DNA of 64,000 nucleotides from Peptacetobacter hominis. Lineage in GTDB: Bacteria; Bacillota; Clostridia; Peptostreptococcales; Peptostreptococcaceae. Under the pieces are notes generated by a model. It worked only from the letters and a program-made list of their open reading frames with translations, did not search any database and was not told the DNA's origin. How positions within the stretch are numbered: position 1 is the stretch's first letter; each line of letters opens with the position of its first letter. Shown one piece after another: positions 1 to 8,042 of this stretch. The stretch spans positions 124,001 to 188,000 of the forward strand of contig NZ_SGJB01000001.1 of the NCBI RefSeq assembly GCF_006861675.1, given 5' to 3'. A program made the position numbers and the translations under genes.

Positions 1-2
1 TA

Positions 3-236
3 ATAAATTATGCAGCAGGACTTTCCGGAATAAGCTTCAGAAATTATATACTGGCTACTATGATAGGGATTTTCCCTGGAACTTTGGTGTTTATAAATAT
101 AGGAGACAAGGCATCGGATATATCAGATCCAAAATTTATAATATCTATAGCTCTTCTTGTAATATTAACTGTTGTTTCACTGATACTTGCAAAAAGAATA
201 AATTCAGAAAAAGATATACGGGATGGAGATAAATAA
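3..236 (+). CDS. TVP38/TMEM64-family membrane protein, C-terminal fragment
   Basis: The open frame enters from the left edge and ends at TAA 234-236, giving about 77 residues. It begins INYAAGLSGISFRNY and continues through a Gly-Pro-containing helix (IGIFPGTLVF) to a final hydrophobic segment (IISIALLVILTVVSLILA) and a short charged tail. The pattern of an amphipathic AAGL stretch followed by a GxxPG helix is typical of the C-terminal half of TVP38/TMEM64 (SNARE-associated, DedA-like) membrane proteins, which are lipid scramblase-like. The stop lies one base upstream of the next start, so the two genes are probably co-transcribed. The family call is from memory on a fragment and is moderate; the start is outside the window. 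Confidence 0.6.
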   Translation: MNYAAGLSGISFRNYILATMIGIFPGTLVFINIGDKASDISDPKFIISIALLVILTVVSLILAKRINSEKDIRDGDK

Positions 237-237
237 T

Positions 238-1230
238 ATGAATAAATACAAAGAGAAAATGGAAAAAATGGTTTCTGATTGTATAGAATGCGGTCTATGT
301 ACAAGGAACTGTTTATTTTTAGATAAATATAATATTAATTTAAGAGAATTTTCCACAAGAGAAGATATAGCATACCATTGTTTTTTATGTGGAGAATGCA
401 AAAGAGTATGTCCAAAGAATATAGACGGCAGACAAATAGCTCTAGAGATGAGAAAAAAGCTGGTTGAAGATAATTCAGGTAAAATACCGGAAAAAGGCTA
501 TTCAATGCTTGTTATGGAAAAGAAGGATTATATATTTAAAAATTACGGAAAAGCAAAAGGAGATACAGTATTATTTCCCGGTTGCAATTTTCCGTCATTC
601 TATCCCGAAGCAACTGATAAAATAGAAAAACTATTGGAATCATATGGTATAGGTGTTGTATATGATTGCTGTGGAAAACCTATATCAGAACTTGGAATGA
701 AAACGGAATCTGATAAAATTATAGAAAATATAAACTACAATCTTGATAGAATAGGTATAAGACGAATAGTGACAATGTGTCCGAACTGCTATTATTTTTT
801 AAAAGACAGGATAAATGCTGAAGTAATAAGTATATACTCTCTTCTTTCAGAGCTTGGAATAGGAAAAAATATCGATATGGAAAATAAATCGTTATTCATA
901 CCTTGTCCGGATAGAGACAACCGGGAAATAATTGATAGTTTCTCATGTTTCATAAACGATACTAATAAAATAAAAATTATAAAATCTCAATGCTGTGGTC
1001 TTGGCGGATGTGCAGGGGGAAAAGAATCAGATATATCTAAGAAGTTTGCGGATGAAGCAATAAAAAATTCTGAAGAAGAGATGCTTGTATACTGTGCATC
1101 ATGTGCAGGAAACTTCAGCAGAAATGGCCATAATAATGTAAAACATATTCTAAATGAGATACTGGAAATAGAAGAAAATCCAGAAAAAAGTATGAAGAGT
1201 ATATTCAATAGAATGAAAAAGAAATTATAA
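238..1230 (+). CDS. HdrD/GlpC-like iron-sulfur oxidoreductase subunit
   Basis: A 330-residue soluble protein with two N-terminal [4Fe-4S] motifs of the CxxCxxCxxxC kind (Cys15/18/21/25 and Cys48/51/54/58). They are followed by two cysteine-rich CCG-type regions: a GCNF...YDCCGKP block near residue 145 and a CCGLGGCAGG...CASC block at about 255-290. This is the layout of heterodisulfide reductase subunit D, GlpC and lactate-oxidase iron-sulfur subunits, which pass electrons between cofactors or quinone/disulfide acceptors. ATG 238 is preferred over ATG 223 because GGAG at 225-228 gives a 9-base spacing; it almost abuts the upstream stop. No flavin subunit lies beside it, so the electron partner is unknown. 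The family is clear; the specific role is not. Confidence 0.8.
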   Translation: MNKYKEKMEKMVSDCIECGLCTRNCLFLDKYNINLREFSTREDIAYHCFLCGECKRVCPKNIDGRQIALEMRKKLVEDNSGKIPEKGYSMLVMEKKDYIFKNYGKAKGDTVLFPGCNFPSFYPEATDKIEKLLESYGIGVVYDCCGKPISELGMKTESDKIIENINYNLDRIGIRRIVTMCPNCYYFLKDRINAEVISIYSLLSELGIGKNIDMENKSLFIPCPDRDNREIIDSFSCFINDTNKIKIIKSQCCGLGGCAGGKESDISKKFADEAIKNSEEEMLVYCASCAGNFSRNGHNNVKHILNEILEIEENPEKSMKSIFNRMKKKL

Positions 1231-1270
1231 ATTATTTAATATAGAATAGATATTATCTATTCAAATAATG

Positions 1271-1320
1271 AAAGCCATAGTATTTTTCTATTTATATATA
1301 GGAATATACTATGACTTTTA
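1271..1320 (+). terminator. Rho-independent terminator after the iron-sulfur gene
   Basis: The arms AGCCATAGTAT and ATACTATGACT pair with one mismatch and are followed by TTTTATTGT. The site lies 40 bases after the stop of the HdrD-like gene and separates it from the rhodanese gene. Confidence 0.7.
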
Positions 1321-1416
1321 TTGTCTTAATATATAGAAAATATAAAATGTCAGATATATAATATCTATAGTAATATATATAAATTATAATAAATTTTTAT
1401 AAAGGGGGAGAAGCTA

Positions 1417-2367
1417 TTGAAAAAGCTTAGTGTAATATTGTTAAGTTTTTCTATGCTTATATCATTTATGCTTTCTGGATGTTCTCAAAAGAAAGCCTCT
1501 GAAGACGAAGATACAATAAAAGCCCGGATAGAGGAATATTCTGATGTGGACTTTATAATAAGTGCAGATGAACTTGAAAGTATAAGAAAAAACGATGATG
1601 TACTTATTTTTGACTGTAACAAGCCGGAAGTATATGAAAAAGGTCATATCCCTGGTGCAGTAAATATAGGTATACAGCCATTTTCCGATATAAGTGGTAA
1701 AATAGGTGAAGAAGGCTGGGGAACAGTTGTAGACAAGGATGAAATGGTAAAAAAACTTAAGGAACTTGGAATAGATAATGAAAAGACAGTTGTATTCTAT
1801 TCAGATGTAATGAATGGACCTGGAGCCGATGGTAGAGCTGTATGGCAGCTTAGAATGGCTGGTATGGACAATGTGAAATTCCTTAATGGTGGATATACTT
1901 ACTGGGTTGAAAAAGGATATGAAACTACTAAGGAAGAATCAAAGGCAGTTCCTACAGATAAAGATGTAAAACTTTCTGAACTTGATAAGAGCAGTTCTGC
2001 AACAAAAGATTATGTATATGAGAATCTTGATAAAGAGGTTATCCTTGATGTAAGAACAGACAGCGAATATGGCGGTTCACAGAATGCTGGAGAACCAAGA
2101 GGAGGACATATAAAAGGAGCAGAAAATCTTCTTTGGCAGGATCTTATGTACTCAAATGGTGTAATAAAGAGTAAAGAAGAAATAAAAGATATAATGGCTG
2201 AATACGGTGTAAAACCGGAAGATAGTTTCTGCGTATACTGAACTATGGGTATCAGGTCAGGTTATGTGACTATGATACTTGAAGCCGTTGGCTTCGATAA
2301 TGTAAAGAACTATGAAGGTTCTATATACGAGTGGGGCGGAGACGAGTCAATGCCTATGGAAAAATAA
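1417..2367 (+). CDS. Selenocysteine-containing tandem rhodanese lipoprotein
   Basis: The frame is read through TGA 2239-2241 as selenocysteine (residue 275) to TAA 2365-2367, giving 316 residues. The start is TTG 1417 behind AGGGGGAG. The N-terminus is a lipoprotein signal (hydrophobic helix, then LSGC lipobox), so the protein should be anchored outside the membrane. Two rhodanese domains follow. The first (about 45-170) has no catalytic Cys (FYSDVMNGPGADGRA); the second (about 195-316) has the active-site loop CVYUTMGIRSG, with Sec exactly where thiosulfate or mercaptopyruvate sulfurtransferases carry the sulfur-accepting Cys. Homology continues after the TGA (GFDNVKNYEGSIYEWGG), so this is not a pseudogene. 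A hairpin fitting a bacterial SECIS sits just downstream of the UGA. Likely reaction: sulfur (or selenium) transfer between a thiosulfate-like donor and a thiol. The substrate is unknown. Confidence 0.88.
2239..2278 (+). promoter_or_regulatory. SECIS-like hairpin for the rhodanese UGA codon
   Basis: Directly after the UGA, GTATCA (2249-2254) pairs with TGATAC (2273-2278), and GTCA (2256-2259) pairs with TGAC (2267-2270). The apical loop is GGTTATG. The loop begins 18 nt after the UGA and starts with GG, as expected for bacterial SECIS elements read by SelB. The pairing is visible; function as a SECIS is inferred. Confidence 0.75.
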
Positions 2368-2378
2368 ATAATACAATG

Positions 2379-2408
2379 AGGTGCCGGTTATTATGGCACC
2401 TTTTTATT
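2379..2408 (+). terminator. Terminator after the selenocysteine rhodanese
   Basis: AGGTGCC and GGCACCT form a short GC-containing stem with a 9-10 base loop, followed by TTTTTATTTTTT. The site is 12 bases past the TAA at 2365-2367. This supports 2367, not the internal TGA, as the true gene end. Confidence 0.85.
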
Positions 2409-2435
2409 TTTTGGATATAAAATGTGAAAATGCTA

Positions 2436-2465
2436 TTTACAGAATATGATAATAGGTTATATAAT
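2436..2465 (+). promoter_or_regulatory. Probable sigma-A promoter for ccpN-ppsR
   Basis: TTTACA at 2436-2441 and TATAAT at 2460-2465 are separated by 18 bases, about 50 bases before the repressor gene. Spacing and boxes fit a housekeeping promoter; no transcript start was tested. Confidence 0.5.
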
Positions 2466-2514
2466 ATACTATATAAGCGTGATATGTTAAAAAGTGTAGC
2501 ACAAATGAAAGAAG

Positions 2515-3150
2515 GTGATTACCATACAGCTTAACGACAGACAATTGAAGATTATAGAGATTGTTAAGGAAAGAGAGCCAATCACAAGTGAGAACATAGC
2601 ATCAAGCCTCAATGTGACGCGTGCTACCTTAAGATCTGACCTTGCGATACTTACTATGACAGGAATACTAGATGCAAGACCTAAAGTGGGGTACTTTTAT
2701 TCAGGAAACAATGAAGTAAATCTTATTGGAAACAATATAAAAGAAAGAAAGGTCGAAAACATAATGAGTGTTCCAGTACTTACTAAAAAGGATGGAAGCA
2801 TATATGATGCGATAGTGAATATGTTTCTTTCTGATGTAGGAAGTATTGTGATAATTGACGACGATGATAATCTTTGTGGGGTGGTATCAAGAAAAGACCT
2901 TTTAAAGGCCACTATGGGTGGAACTGATATACAGAAAATGCCTGTAGGAATGATAATGACCAGAATGCCAAATATAGTTACGCTTGATAAAAATGATACT
3001 GTGCTTACAGCAGCAAAAAAAATCATAGAGCACGAGGTCGATTCTCTTCCTGTTGTAGAAAAGTCAGAAGATGAATCAAAAATAAAAGTGGTAGGAAGAA
3101 TTTCAAAAACAACAATAACCAAGTTGTTTCTTGAAGTTGTTGACAGTTAG
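2515..3150 (+). CDS. ccpN: CcpN-like transcriptional repressor (HTH plus CBS pair)
   Basis: A protein of about 211 residues with an N-terminal winged helix-turn-helix (about 1-60, including LNVTRATLRSDLAILTMTG) and two CBS domains (about 80-205, MSVPVLTKKDGS and MTRMPNIVTLDKNDT). In Bacillus, CcpN represses gluconeogenic genes and lies beside the PPDK/PEP-synthase regulator gene, exactly as here. The CBS pair probably senses adenine nucleotides. The start is uncertain: GTG 2515 matches the length of homologues, but it sits inside AGAAGGTGAT, the best ribosome-binding sequence, so a rare downstream ATT or ATA start is possible. The stop overlaps the ribosome-binding site of the next gene, so the two are co-transcribed. 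Likely targets include ppdK downstream. Confidence 0.85.
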   Translation: MITIQLNDRQLKIIEIVKEREPITSENIASSLNVTRATLRSDLAILTMTGILDARPKVGYFYSGNNEVNLIGNNIKERKVENIMSVPVLTKKDGSIYDAIVNMFLSDVGSIVIIDDDDNLCGVVSRKDLLKATMGGTDIQKMPVGMIMTRMPNIVTLDKNDTVLTAAKKIIEHEVDSLPVVEKSEDESKIKVVGRISKTTITKLFLEVVDS

Positions 3151-3161
3151 GAGGAATGCCC

Positions 3162-3998
3162 GTGGAAAAGCTTATAGTATATGTTATATCTGATTCTATC
3201 GGTGAAACAGCAAGAAATGTTGTAAAAGCTGCAATGTCACAGTTTTACGGTAAGGATCCATATGAAATAAAGAGATTTCCTTTTGTAACAGATCAGAATA
3301 CGCTTTCTGATATACTTACAAATGCAAAACAGCAGGATGCAATTGTAGTATATACACTTGTTGAAGAAAAGCTTATAGAATTTCTTGAAGATTTTGCTCA
3401 GAAGGAAAATATAACAACTATAGACCTTATGTCTGATATGTTAAAGAAGATAAGTGGACGTCTTAATAAAAAACCAAAGAGAGAACCGGGTATAATAAGA
3501 AAGCTTGATGAATCATATTTCAAGAGAATAGATGCAATAGAATTTGCTGTTAAATATGACGACGGTAAAGATCCTAGAGGAGTGTTAAAAGCGGATCTTG
3601 TACTTGTAGGAATATCAAGAACTTCAAAAACACCTCTAAGTATGTACCTTGCAAACAAGCATATAAAGGTTGCAAATGTACCTCTTGTTCCGGAAGTACC
3701 TATTCCAAAGGAACTTTCAGATGTTTCATCAAAGAAAATAATCGGACTTACTAACTCTCCTGAAAAACTGAATCAGGTGAGAACAGAAAGACTGAAGGCT
3801 CTTGGACTTTCAAGTAAAGCTAACTACGCTAACTTTGAAAGAATACTGGATGAGCTTGAGTATTCGGAAAAGGTATTTAAGAAGCTTGGATGTCCTGTAA
3901 TAAATGTAGCAAACAAGGCTATAGAAGAAACAGCCGGGATAATCCTGGATATAATGAAAGAAAATGGACTTAATATATTCAAAGATGGAGAAATATAA
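3162..3998 (+). CDS. ppsR: Pyruvate, phosphate dikinase regulatory protein (DUF299)
   Basis: A 278-residue bifunctional kinase/phosphorylase that inactivates PPDK by ADP-dependent phosphorylation of a threonine next to the catalytic histidine, and reverses this with phosphate. It shows the family start (YVISDSIGETARNVVKAA) and the nucleotide-binding loop GISRTSKTP near residue 150, then VPLVPEVPIPKEL and GLTNSPEKL. GTG 3162 is preferred over ATG 3156 because AGGAGG at 3149-3154 leaves 7 bases before GTG but only 1 before ATG. Its position between ccpN and ppdK links transcriptional and post-translational control of PEP formation. Confidence 0.92.
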   Translation: MEKLIVYVISDSIGETARNVVKAAMSQFYGKDPYEIKRFPFVTDQNTLSDILTNAKQQDAIVVYTLVEEKLIEFLEDFAQKENITTIDLMSDMLKKISGRLNKKPKREPGIIRKLDESYFKRIDAIEFAVKYDDGKDPRGVLKADLVLVGISRTSKTPLSMYLANKHIKVANVPLVPEVPIPKELSDVSSKKIIGLTNSPEKLNQVRTERLKALGLSSKANYANFERILDELEYSEKVFKKLGCPVINVANKAIEETAGIILDIMKENGLNIFKDGEI

Positions 3999-4101
3999 AG
4001 CTGTGTAATAATAAATTTGGAGAAGTTATTGATACTCAGCTTTAGATATAAATAAAAATATTTTAGAAGGTTATAAAATAACTATTATTGGGGGATTAAA
4101 A

Positions 4102-6732
4102 ATGGAAACTAAGTATGTTTACAGTTTTAAAGAAGGAAGTAAGGAGATGAAATCTCTATTAGGAGGAAAAGGAGCAAACCTTGCAGAAATGACAAAAATA
4201 GGTCTACCTGTTCCTCAGGGATTCACAATAACAACAGATGCATGTAATGACTACTATGATAATGACAAAGTTATAAGAGCTGAAATAGTAGCAGAAATAG
4301 AAGAGCATCTTGCAGAACTTGAAGAACTTCAGGGTAAAAAGCTTGGATGCACTAAGAATCCTTTACTTGTATCAGTTCGTTCAGGAGCAGTATTCTCAAT
4401 GCCTGGTATGATGGATACAATACTTAACCTTGGACTTAACGATGATAGTGTAATAGGTCTTTGTGAAGCAACTCAGAATGAGAGATTTGCATATGACAGT
4501 TACAGAAGATTTATACAGATGTTCTCTGATGTTGCAATGGAGGTTCCTAAGTATAAGTTTGAAAACGTTTTAGACAGAGTTAAGGAAGAAAAAGGATACA
4601 AATTTGATACAGACCTTACAACAGAAGATTTAAAAGGCATAGTTGAAGAATTCAAGGGAATATACAAAAAAGAAGTTGGAGAAGATTTCCCTCAGGATCC
4701 TAAAAAACAGCTTATGCTTGCAATAGAAGCAGTATTCAGATCTTGGAACAACCCAAGAGCAATAGTATATCGTAAACTTAACGATATATCAAACAAACTT
4801 GGTACTGCAGTAAACATACAGTCAATGGTATTCGGTAACATGGGACAGACAAGTGGTACAGGTGTTGCATTTACAAGAAATCCTGCTACTGGAGAAAACA
4901 AACTATTCGGTGAGTATCTAATAAATGCACAGGGTGAAGACGTTGTTGCAGGTATAAGAACTCCTCAGAATATATCTACTTTAAAAGATGTAATGCCTGA
5001 AATATACGATCAGTTTGTAAAAGTAACTCAGATACTTGAAAACCATTACAGAGATATGCAGGATATAGAATTTACAATAGAAAATGAAAAATTATTTATA
5101 CTTCAGACAAGAAACGGAAAAAGAACTGCAAAAGCTGCAATAAACGTAGCAGTTGATCTTGTTGAGTCAGGAATAATAGACAAAAAAGAAGCTATAATGA
5201 GAGTTGAACCAAATCAGCTTGACCAGCTTCTACACCCAACATTTGAAGATAAAGCATTAAAAGAAGCTCATCATATAGCAAAAGGTCTTCCAGCATCTCC
5301 TGGTGCTGCATGCGGTAAAGTTTACTTCAATGCAGACGATGTTGTAGAAGCAGTTGCAAATGGAGAAAAAGCTCTTCTAGTAAGACAGGAAACTTCTCCT
5401 GAAGATATAGAAGGTATGGTAAAAGCAGAAGGTATACTTACTGCAAGAGGTGGTATGACTTCTCATGCAGCAGTTGTTGCCAGAGGAATGGGTAAATGCT
5501 GTGTTGCGGGATGCGGTGAAATAAAAGTTGACGAAGCTGCAAAAGAAATAAGAGCAGGTGAAGATCTTGTTATAAAAGAAGGAGATTACCTATCAATAGA
5601 TGGTTCAACTGGTAATGTTTATCTTGGAGAAGTTAAACAGTCTCCTGTTGAGGTAACTGGAAACTTCGAAAAACTTATGAACTGGGTAGATGAAACTAAA
5701 CAGATGATGGTAAGAACAAATGCCGACAACCCAAGAGATGCAAAAGCAGCTATAGAGTTCGGTGCAGAAGGTATAGGACTTTGTAGAACAGAGCACATGT
5801 TCTTTGAAGAAGACAGAATACCAGCAGTTAGAGAAATGATACTTTCTGAAACTGTAGAACAGAGAGAAAAAGCATTAGAGAAAATACTTCCAATGCAGAG
5901 AAAAGACTTCTTCGAAATATTTGAGGTAATGGAAGGAAGACCGGTTAACATAAGACTTCTTGACCCACCTCTACATGAGTTCCTACCACAGGATGATGAA
6001 ACTATAAAAGAACTTGCTGAAAGTATGGGAATACCAGCAGAAAAAATAAGAAAAAGAATAGTAGACCTTGAAGAGTTCAACCCAATGCTTGGACACAGAG
6101 GTTGTAGACTTGCAATAACTTACCCTGAAATATGTGTAATGCAGGCAAGAGCTATAATGGAAGGTGCAATACAGGCTGTTGAAAAAGGTATAAAAGTTGT
6201 TCCGGAAATAATGGTTCCATTAGTTGGTGAAGTAAACGAGCTTAAAGTTATAAGAGAAATGATAACTGAAACAGTTGAAAAAGTAATGGAAGAAAAAGGT
6301 GTAAGAGTAGACTACACAATAGGAACAATGATAGAAATACCAAGAGCATGTGTAACTGCTGATGAAATAGCAGAAGTTGCTGACTTCTTCAGCTTTGGTA
6401 CAAATGACCTTACTCAGATGGGATTCGGATATTCAAGAGATGACGCTGGTAAATTCCTTGGAGAATATGTAGACAAAGAAATACTTGAAAAAGACCCATT
6501 CCAGGTACTAGACCAGAAAGGTATAGGAAAACTTGTACAGATGGGTGCTAAACTTGGTAGAAGTGTAAAACCAGAGCTTAAACTTGGTATATGTGGAGAG
6601 CACGGTGGAGAGCCATCTTCAGTAGAGTTCTGCTACAATACAGGACTTAACTATGTATCTTGCTCACCATACAGAGTTCCAATAGCAAGACTTGCTGCAG
6701 CTCAGGCTTCAATAAAAAATCCAAGATATTAA
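4102..6732 (+). CDS. ppdK: Pyruvate, phosphate dikinase
   Basis: An 876-residue enzyme of normal length that interconverts pyruvate, ATP and phosphate with PEP, AMP and pyrophosphate in the cytoplasm. Domain order: N-terminal ATP-grasp nucleotide-binding domain (SGAVFSMPGMMDTILNLGLN near 95-115), central phosphohistidine domain (TARGGMTSHAAVVARGMG, catalytic His near 455) and C-terminal PEP/pyruvate TIM barrel (MLGHRGCRL; GICGEHGGEPSSV with the catalytic Cys). The Thr beside the phosphohistidine (GGMTSH) is the target of the regulatory protein encoded upstream. It has its own strong GGGGG ribosome-binding site and a 103-base upstream gap, so it may have its own promoter. In anaerobes the enzyme can run in either glycolytic or gluconeogenic direction. 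Confidence 0.97.
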   Translation: METKYVYSFKEGSKEMKSLLGGKGANLAEMTKIGLPVPQGFTITTDACNDYYDNDKVIRAEIVAEIEEHLAELEELQGKKLGCTKNPLLVSVRSGAVFSMPGMMDTILNLGLNDDSVIGLCEATQNERFAYDSYRRFIQMFSDVAMEVPKYKFENVLDRVKEEKGYKFDTDLTTEDLKGIVEEFKGIYKKEVGEDFPQDPKKQLMLAIEAVFRSWNNPRAIVYRKLNDISNKLGTAVNIQSMVFGNMGQTSGTGVAFTRNPATGENKLFGEYLINAQGEDVVAGIRTPQNISTLKDVMPEIYDQFVKVTQILENHYRDMQDIEFTIENEKLFILQTRNGKRTAKAAINVAVDLVESGIIDKKEAIMRVEPNQLDQLLHPTFEDKALKEAHHIAKGLPASPGAACGKVYFNADDVVEAVANGEKALLVRQETSPEDIEGMVKAEGILTARGGMTSHAAVVARGMGKCCVAGCGEIKVDEAAKEIRAGEDLVIKEGDYLSIDGSTGNVYLGEVKQSPVEVTGNFEKLMNWVDETKQMMVRTNADNPRDAKAAIEFGAEGIGLCRTEHMFFEEDRIPAVREMILSETVEQREKALEKILPMQRKDFFEIFEVMEGRPVNIRLLDPPLHEFLPQDDETIKELAESMGIPAEKIRKRIVDLEEFNPMLGHRGCRLAITYPEICVMQARAIMEGAIQAVEKGIKVVPEIMVPLVGEVNELKVIREMITETVEKVMEEKGVRVDYTIGTMIEIPRACVTADEIAEVADFFSFGTNDLTQMGFGYSRDDAGKFLGEYVDKEILEKDPFQVLDQKGIGKLVQMGAKLGRSVKPELKLGICGEHGGEPSSVEFCYNTGLNYVSCSPYRVPIARLAAAQASIKNPRY

Positions 6733-6761
6733 TAAGTACATTAAAAATAAATAGAAAACAA

Positions 6762-6793
6762 AAGGTATCCTCTAAAAAGGGGATACCTTTTTT
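6762..6793 (+). terminator. Terminator after ppdK
   Basis: AAGGTATCC and GGATACCTT form a 9-bp stem around TCTAAAAAGG, followed by TTTT. It lies 30 bases after the ppdK stop. Confidence 0.9.
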
Positions 6794-6872
6794 CATGTAG
6801 AAATATATTAGAGTAGTATAATTGATATTATTGTAATAATTATATTAAAATTTATATTCAGGTGGTGTATTT

Positions 6873-7430
6873 ATGGGCAAAATAAAGGTATGGACAAAAC
6901 AGAATATAAAAGTATTAGATGAAATAGAGAAAACGGGTAGATACCTGACAAAGAGAGAATTTATAAAAAAGGATCTCGGAGATGAGGCAGATCTTGTACT
7001 TGAAACATATGATTGGCTTGTAAAAAATGGACCTAAAGCTTCAGAAAAGCCTGATTATGCCGATTATCCTGTATGGGTTTCATTTTCAAAGGATGCAACA
7101 ATGAAACCTGAAAAAGGATTTGCAGTTCTTGAACTTGAAATAGATGAGGATATGATAACTTATATAAATATAGAAAAATGGGGTATGATACTTAATTATT
7201 CATATATTCCAAAAGATGAAGAGGATGAGAAAAGACATAAGCAGCTTCTGAAAGACTATGGAACAGGAGATGCACAGGCATATATGAGCAGGTTTTATCC
7301 TCAGATAAAGATGGAGATACAAAACAGCTGGAAAAGACTTTTTGACGACTCAATATCAATGGGAAATAATTCATGTTATGGAAATATATGGGAGGTAAGA
7401 AAAGAATGGATATTAGGGATAACAAAATAA
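6873..7430 (+). CDS. DUF3841 family protein, first of a pair
   Basis: A 185-residue soluble protein that resembles DUF3841 proteins, which have no assigned function. Recognisable blocks are YDWLV near residue 48, DYPVWVSFS near 68, a hydrophobic-acidic strand LELEIDEDM near 92 and the C-terminal WEVRKEWI. There is no signal peptide or membrane segment. ATG 6873 follows GGTGG. Its last 25 bases overlap the start of a paralogue, so the two are translated from one message. The family call is from pattern memory. Confidence 0.65.
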   Translation: MGKIKVWTKQNIKVLDEIEKTGRYLTKREFIKKDLGDEADLVLETYDWLVKNGPKASEKPDYADYPVWVSFSKDATMKPEKGFAVLELEIDEDMITYINIEKWGMILNYSYIPKDEEDEKRHKQLLKDYGTGDAQAYMSRFYPQIKMEIQNSWKRLFDDSISMGNNSCYGNIWEVRKEWILGITK

Positions 7431-7981
7431 TACTATATGCGAATCAGTCAGATACTGTACTTGATGTTATAGAAAAAGATGGTGTATGTTACTCAAAGAA
7501 AAAATATGTAGAGAAAAAATATGAGGAAAGTGCACAGGTTTTTACAACTGCGTATTCTTGGTTTGTAAAAGAGGCAGAAAAATATTCAAAAAAACCTGAA
7601 GAGGCAGAATATCCTTATTGGGCATTTGCAGATATGTATAACCTGGATATGTCTGGAGGTGGCAATTTTCTCAAACTTGAAGTTCCGCTTGATGAGGTTG
7701 TACTATTTGATGTAAGGGACTGGAACAGAATTCTATGCATGAAATATGTTGGAAAAAATGAAAATGAAGAAAATGAATTCAAGGAACTTCTTAAAAATTA
7801 TGGAGTAATGGAAACAAAAGTTATGTTTACGACTTTTTATCCAGATTTAAAAAGACAGATAGAAATGAGTTGGAGTAATCTGTTCAGACATAACGACAGT
7901 ATAAAATCAGGAAATGATACAACAACTTCTGGAGTACAGGCAGGACTTTGGAGAATAAAAAAAGAGTGGATAATAAAATAA
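7406..7981 (+). CDS. DUF3841 family protein, second of a pair
   Basis: A 191-residue paralogue of the preceding gene. It shares the order of motifs: YSWFV, EYPYWAFAD, LEVPLDEVVLFDVRDWNRIL and a closing WRIKKEWII. ATG 7406 is chosen because GGGAGG at 7390-7395 gives a 10-base spacing; an in-frame ATG at 7373 lacks a site and would overlap the neighbour further. The two copies have clearly diverged, so the duplication is not recent. Function unknown. Confidence 0.65.
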   Translation: MDIRDNKIILYANQSDTVLDVIEKDGVCYSKKKYVEKKYEESAQVFTTAYSWFVKEAEKYSKKPEEAEYPYWAFADMYNLDMSGGGNFLKLEVPLDEVVLFDVRDWNRILCMKYVGKNENEENEFKELLKNYGVMETKVMFTTFYPDLKRQIEMSWSNLFRHNDSIKSGNDTTTSGVQAGLWRIKKEWIIK

Positions 7982-8042
7982 AGATATCTGTATAATAAAA
8001 TGATAGTATAGTTTATGTAAGGTGTAAAAGAAGGGTTTGACA

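Noticed and set aside
1417-2241. Rhodanese gene as a pseudogene ending at TGA 2241
   Set aside because: Rhodanese homology continues in the same frame after the TGA, a SECIS-like hairpin follows, and the terminator lies after the later TAA.
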